Of a stretch of DNA of 64,000 bases, positions 60,307 through 64,000 are shown one piece after another. Origin of the DNA: Actinomyces sp. oral taxon 414 (GTDB lineage Bacteria > Actinomycetota > Actinomycetes > Actinomycetales > Actinomycetaceae); contig NZ_CP012590.1 of assembly GCF_001278845.1 (NCBI RefSeq), forward strand, positions 992,001 to 1,056,000, given 5' to 3'. A program made the position numbers and the translations under genes. The notes beneath the pieces were generated by a model. It was not told where the DNA came from. It made no database searches and saw nothing but the letters and a program-made list of their open reading frames with translations. Every line of letters begins with the position of its first letter. The first letter of the stretch is position 1.

Positions 60307-61992
60307 GTGAAGAACTTCCCCGCACTCCAGCCACCCGGCCCCGTCCCCGACGGCGCGATGCGCGTCACCCCGCTCGGCGGGCTCGGCGAGGTCGGGCGCA
60401 ATATGACCGTCTACGAAGTGGACGGCAAACTCCTCATCATCGACTGCGGCGTTCTGTTCCCCGAGGAGGACCAGCCCGGCGTCGACCTCATCCTGCCCGA
60501 CTTCTCCTCCATCGAGGACCGCATGGACGACGTCGTCGCCCTGGTCCTCACCCACGGGCACGAGGACCACATCGGCGGCGTCCCCTACCTGCTGCGCCTG
60601 CGCGAGAACATCCCCCTGGTGGGCTCCGACCTCACCCTCGCCTTCGTCGACGCCAAGCTCAAGGAGCACCGCATCCGCCCGGTGCTCGACGTCGTCCACG
60701 AGCACGAGCGCGTGACCTACGGCCCCTTCGACCTGGAGTTCGTGGCCGTCAACCACTCCATCCCCGACGCCATGGCCGTGTTCGTGCGCACCGCGGCCGG
60801 CAGCGTCCTGGCCACCGGCGACTTCAAGATGGACTCCCTGCCCATTGACGGGCGCATCACGGACCTGCGCTCCTTCGCCCGCTTCGCCGACGAGGGCGTC
60901 GACCTGTTCTGCGTCGACTCCACCAACGCCGAGGTCCCTGGCATGATCGGCCACGAGTACCAGATCGGCGCCGTGCTCGACGGCGTCTTCGCCGAGTCCG
61001 ACCAGCAGATCATCGTCGCCTCCTTCTCCAGCCACGTCCACCGCGTCCAGCAGGTCCTCGACGCCGCCGCCGACCACGGGCGGCGCGTGGCCCTGGTGGG
61101 GCGCTCCATGGTGCGCAATATGGGCATCGCCGCGCAGAAGGGGCACCTGAGGGTCCCCGACGGCGTCCTGGTCGACGCCCGCGACATCACCGCCCTGCCC
61201 CCGCACGAACGCGTCCTCATGGTCACCGGGTCCCAGGGCGAGCCCATGGCGGCCCTGTCGCGCATGGCCCACGGGGAGCACCGCACCATCACCGTCGAGC
61301 CCGGGGACACGGTCATCTTCGCCTCCTCGCTCATCCCCGGCAACGAGAACTCCGTCTACCGGGTCATCAACCAGCTCATGCGCCTGGGCGCCCGCGTGGT
61401 CCACCAGGGCAACGCCAGGGTGCACGTGTCCGGGCACGCCTCGAGCGAGGAGCTGCTGCACGTGTACAACATCGTCTCCCCGCGCAATGTCATGCCCATC
61501 CACGGCGAGATCCGCCACCTGGTGGCCAACGGGGCCCTGGCGGTCAAGACCGGGGTGGCGCCGGAGAACGTGGTCCTGTGCGAGGACGGGGTGACCGTGG
61601 ACCTGCTGCGCGGGCGGGCGCGCATCTCCGGGCAGGTCCCCTGCGGCTACGTCTACGTCGACGGCTCCTCCGTCGGCGAGATTGACGAGACCGAGCTCAA
61701 GGACCGCCGCATTCTGGCGGAGGAGGGCTTCGTGTCCGTCTACGCCGTGGTGGAGACCAAGACCGGCACCATTCTGGCCGGCCCGGACATCCAGGCCCGC
61801 GGGGTGGCCGAGGACGACGCCGTCTTCGACGAGATCCTCCCCGAGGTCACCGACGTCCTCCAGGCCGCCCTGGACAAGGGCCACGCCGACGCCCACTCCC
61901 TCCAGCAGGTCATGCGCCGCGCGCTCGGGCGCTTCGTGGGCCGGCGGCTGCGGCGCCGGCCCATGATCGTGCCCGTCGTCATCGAGGCATGA
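60307..61992 (+). CDS. rnj: ribonuclease J
   Basis: The 561-residue beta-CASP nuclease starts at GTG 60307 (MKNFPALQPPG). Motif 2 of the metallo-beta-lactamase fold is HGHEDH (residues 83-88). The others are FVAVNHSIPDA, ATGDFKMDSLPIDG, and the beta-CASP/C-terminal motifs SSHVHRVQQVL, HVSGHASSEEL and PIHGEIRHL. It has both 5'-3' exonuclease and endonuclease activity in relatives and matures or degrades RNA in the cytoplasm. Its stop overlaps the kinase gene start as ATGA. Confidence 0.95.
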   Translation: MKNFPALQPPGPVPDGAMRVTPLGGLGEVGRNMTVYEVDGKLLIIDCGVLFPEEDQPGVDLILPDFSSIEDRMDDVVALVLTHGHEDHIGGVPYLLRLRENIPLVGSDLTLAFVDAKLKEHRIRPVLDVVHEHERVTYGPFDLEFVAVNHSIPDAMAVFVRTAAGSVLATGDFKMDSLPIDGRITDLRSFARFADEGVDLFCVDSTNAEVPGMIGHEYQIGAVLDGVFAESDQQIIVASFSSHVHRVQQVLDAAADHGRRVALVGRSMVRNMGIAAQKGHLRVPDGVLVDARDITALPPHERVLMVTGSQGEPMAALSRMAHGEHRTITVEPGDTVIFASSLIPGNENSVYRVINQLMRLGARVVHQGNARVHVSGHASSEELLHVYNIVSPRNVMPIHGEIRHLVANGALAVKTGVAPENVVLCEDGVTVDLLRGRARISGQVPCGYVYVDGSSVGEIDETELKDRRILAEEGFVSVYAVVETKTGTILAGPDIQARGVAEDDAVFDEILPEVTDVLQAALDKGHADAHSLQQVMRRALGRFVGRRLRRRPMIVPVVIEA

Positions 61993-62933
61993 GCGGCCCG
62001 ACGCCGATCGCCATGCGCCGCCGCCCCGCCTGCTTCATCTCCACCGGCTCGGTCCTCATCGACCTGCCCCTGCACGTCGACCACGTCCCCGCCTCGGGGG
62101 GAGCCGTCACTGCCGTCTCCTCGGGCCCCGCCGTCGGCGGCGGGTACACCGTCGTGTCCGCCGTCGCCCGCCAGGGGCTGCCGGCGGCCCTGGCGGCCAC
62201 GCTGGGCACCGGCCCCAACTCCTCCCAGGTGCGCCAGGCCATGATGCTCGACGGCGTCGAGCTCGTCGTCGAGGAGCTCGTGGGGGACATCGGCACCTGC
62301 ACCACCCTCATCGAGCCCTCCGGACGCCGCTCCTTCATCACCACCGAGGGCGTGGAGGCCGAACCCCAGATCGAGGACCTCGAGCACCTCGAGCTCGTCG
62401 GGGGCGACTGGGTCTACGCCACCGGCTACGACCTGGTCCACCCCAGCTCCTCAGCCGTCCTGAGCGCCTGGCTGCTGCGCCTGCCCGAGGACGTGGGGCT
62501 CATTGTCGACCTCGGCCCCGTCCAGGCCGAGATGGGCGACGGGCTGCTGCGGGCGGTGCTGGCGCGCAGCACCCTGCTGACCGGCAACCACCTGGAGATG
62601 ACCCGGCTCATCGAGCGCCTGGGCAGCCCGGGGGCGCTGCGCTCGGCGGCGCCCCGGGCCCTCATCGTCCGGCGCACCGGGGTCCACGGCTGCGAGCTGT
62701 GGACCGTGGAGGGCGAGCACATCGAGGTCCCCGGCTTCGCCCGCGACGTCGTCGACACCACGGGGGCCGGTGACACCCACACCGGGGTGCTCGTGGCCGG
62801 CCTCATGGACGGGCTCGACGTCGTCACCGCGGCCCGGCGCGCCAACGCCGCCGCCGCCGAGGCCGTCTCGCGGCTCGGACCGGCCCGGGCGCCGCGCCGC
62901 GACGAGATCGACGCCCTGGTCGCCGGGCCGTGA
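61989..62933 (+). CDS. PfkB-family carbohydrate kinase
   Basis: The 314-residue protein begins MSGPTPIAMRRRPACFISTGSVLIDLPLHV. It has the PfkB second signature DTTGAGDTHTGVLVAG and the ATP-site segment TLLTGNHLEMTRLI with the anion-hole GAGD. The sugar substrate is not readable. It shares four bases with the RNase J gene, so they are translationally coupled, although PfkB kinases are not usual partners of RNase J. Confidence 0.88.
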   Translation: MSGPTPIAMRRRPACFISTGSVLIDLPLHVDHVPASGGAVTAVSSGPAVGGGYTVVSAVARQGLPAALAATLGTGPNSSQVRQAMMLDGVELVVEELVGDIGTCTTLIEPSGRRSFITTEGVEAEPQIEDLEHLELVGGDWVYATGYDLVHPSSSAVLSAWLLRLPEDVGLIVDLGPVQAEMGDGLLRAVLARSTLLTGNHLEMTRLIERLGSPGALRSAAPRALIVRRTGVHGCELWTVEGEHIEVPGFARDVVDTTGAGDTHTGVLVAGLMDGLDVVTAARRANAAAAEAVSRLGPARAPRRDEIDALVAGP

Positions 62934-63017
62934 CCGGGGCCGGGGGCGGGGCGCGCCGGCGGGAGGCGGCGTGGCATTTCCCTTGCGGGGCGGGCGAAGG
63001 CTAGCGTTGGACCCATC

Positions 63018-64000
63018 ATGAGCCCTCGCACCGCCCCCTCCGGCTCGCCCCGCGACAACGGCCGGCGCCCGCGCGCCGGCGGGTCGTCCGCGCCCGAGTC
63101 CCAGGACATCTCCCCCCAGAGCCGCTACCGGCGCACCGCCTGGGCCTTCCTCCTCCTCGCCCTCGCCGTGGTCACGGGACTGCGCGAATGGTTCGGCGTG
63201 TCCGGCGTGGCCGGGGGACTGCTCCACCACATAGCGGCCGGCCCCGTCGGCGTCCTGGGCCTGGTCGTCCCGCTGCTGCTGGGCGCCCTGGGCGTGGCCA
63301 TGCTGCGCGTGCACCGCTTCACCGGGGTGCACGTGCGCATAGCGGTGGGCGCCCTGGGCGTCCTGGCGGGCGTGACCGGAATCATCCAGGTCGCGGCGGG
63401 CAACCCCTCCCCGGGGAGGGGCGCCGCCGCCATTGAGGACGCCGGGGGACTGCTCGGCTGGATCGTCGGCTACCCCCTGGCCCTCCTGTTCTCCTCCGTG
63501 GGCGCCGTCATCCTGTTCATCCTGCTCATTGTCTTCTCCCTCCTGGTCCTGTCGGGGCTGACCGTGGCCGACGTGCGCGAGCGCCTCGCCTCACCTCGGG
63601 GCGACGGCGAGGGCGCCGACGGCGGCGGGGACAAGGAGGCCGACTCCTTCGCCCTGCGCCTGGTCGACCGCCTGCGCGGCGCCCGGTCGCGGGCGGGGGA
63701 GTCGGGCGCCGCCCTGGACTCCTACGACGCCGACGAGCCCTTCCGCTCCTCCCTGGAGACCGACCGGGCGCCCCGCCCGCGCGGCAACGGGCGGCGCAAG
63801 CGCTCCACCTCGCCCGTCGCCCCCACCCGCCGCTTCGAGGCGGCCAGCGCCGACGGCGCCCTCTTCGACGAGCACGCCGAGGACTCCAGGCCCACCTTCG
63901 TCCTGCCCGAGACCGCCGCCGACGGCGCCGCCCCGCCCGACGAGCGGCCCCCGGCCCGTCGCGCCGCGCCCTCCCCGCCCCCGGCCCCCCCGGCCGAGCC
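63018..64000 (+). CDS. ftsK: DNA translocase FtsK/SpoIIIE, N-terminal part (3' end outside window)
   Basis: The visible 327 codons encode a Ser/Pro/Arg-rich start (SPRTAPSGSPRDNG) and four to five transmembrane helices (AWAFLLLALAVVTG, LGLVVPLLLGALGVAML, IAVGALGVLAGVTG, LLFSSVGAVILFILLIVF). A long Asp/Glu/Arg/Pro-rich linker then reaches the window edge. The RecA-like motor lies beyond. FtsK at the septum pumps chromosome ends apart. In actinobacteria ftsK commonly follows the RNase J gene; here a kinase separates them. Confidence 0.88.
   Translation, partial: MSPRTAPSGSPRDNGRRPRAGGSSAPESQDISPQSRYRRTAWAFLLLALAVVTGLREWFGVSGVAGGLLHHIAAGPVGVLGLVVPLLLGALGVAMLRVHRFTGVHVRIAVGALGVLAGVTGIIQVAAGNPSPGRGAAAIEDAGGLLGWIVGYPLALLFSSVGAVILFILLIVFSLLVLSGLTVADVRERLASPRGDGEGADGGGDKEADSFALRLVDRLRGARSRAGESGAALDSYDADEPFRSSLETDRAPRPRGNGRRKRSTSPVAPTRRFEAASADGALFDEHAEDSRPTFVLPETAADGAAPPDERPPARRAAPSPPPAPPAE

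Overview
The window is very G+C-rich, gene-dense DNA from a Gram-positive actinobacterium, most likely a member of the Actinomycetaceae such as Actinomyces. The basis is gene content and codon use: a PriA-type HisA, infC-rpmI-rplT, a DUF3516 Ski2-like helicase, RNase J close to ftsK, and many GTG starts and ATGA/GTGA overlaps. The genus is inferred, not proven.

Layout. 1-5.8 kb: end of a Gly-rich protein, a YdjM-like membrane hydrolase, a MetE-like methyltransferase, and a coupled AmmeMemoRadiSam operon (Memo, AMMECR1, radical SAM). 5.8-11.8 kb: histidine genes hisC-hisB-unknown, a convergent polysaccharide deacetylase, then hisH-priA-sseB. 11.9-15.3 kb: a large lipoprotein gene cut by an IS3-family element with a 3-bp target duplication. 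15.3-18.0 kb: infC (ATC start)-rpmI-rplT and a TrmH/SpoU methyltransferase. 18.1-24.3 kb: an apparently acquired, less G+C-rich immune-type island with a TIR protein, a TIR-NACHT-pentapeptide-WD40 protein carrying 14 near-identical WD repeats, and an XRE/ImmA-type regulator. 24.6-31.1 kb: a Cys-rich leader peptide and an amino-acid ABC importer, an MFS exporter with a MerR regulator, and a PTS IIC-like membrane protein.

31.1-33.7 kb is a gene-poor repeat region. It holds an orphan CRISPR array without cas genes, long palindromes, and a 583-bp MITE-like element inserted inside a CRISPR spacer. Two more copies of this MITE family lie at 39.7 and 41.3 kb. All three carry the same 120-bp palindromic core, and the insertions have 5-bp target duplications (one imperfect).

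33.7-46.3 kb: CPBP protease, tRNA-Leu, two tRNA-Lys, a Gfo/Idh/MocA oxidoreductase, proline iminopeptidase, an ATP-grasp protein, YccF, YbaK, a zinc-ribbon protein and a helicase. 46.4-52.9 kb: four consecutive AGCS sodium:alanine/glycine symporter paralogues. 53-57.7 kb: FAH-family hydrolase, MalY/PatB lyase, a lipoprotein and gltX. 57.7-59 kb: a 227-bp perfect inverted repeat around a ~0.4-kb centre, then a second lipoprotein. 59.9-64 kb: tRNA-Gln, two identical tRNA-Glu, RNase J, a PfkB kinase and the start of ftsK.

The items most worth following are the TIR/NACHT-WD40 locus with its repeat-encoded variable surface, the MITE that disrupts a CRISPR spacer, and the polycysteine leader that predicts cysteine-responsive control of the ABC importer.
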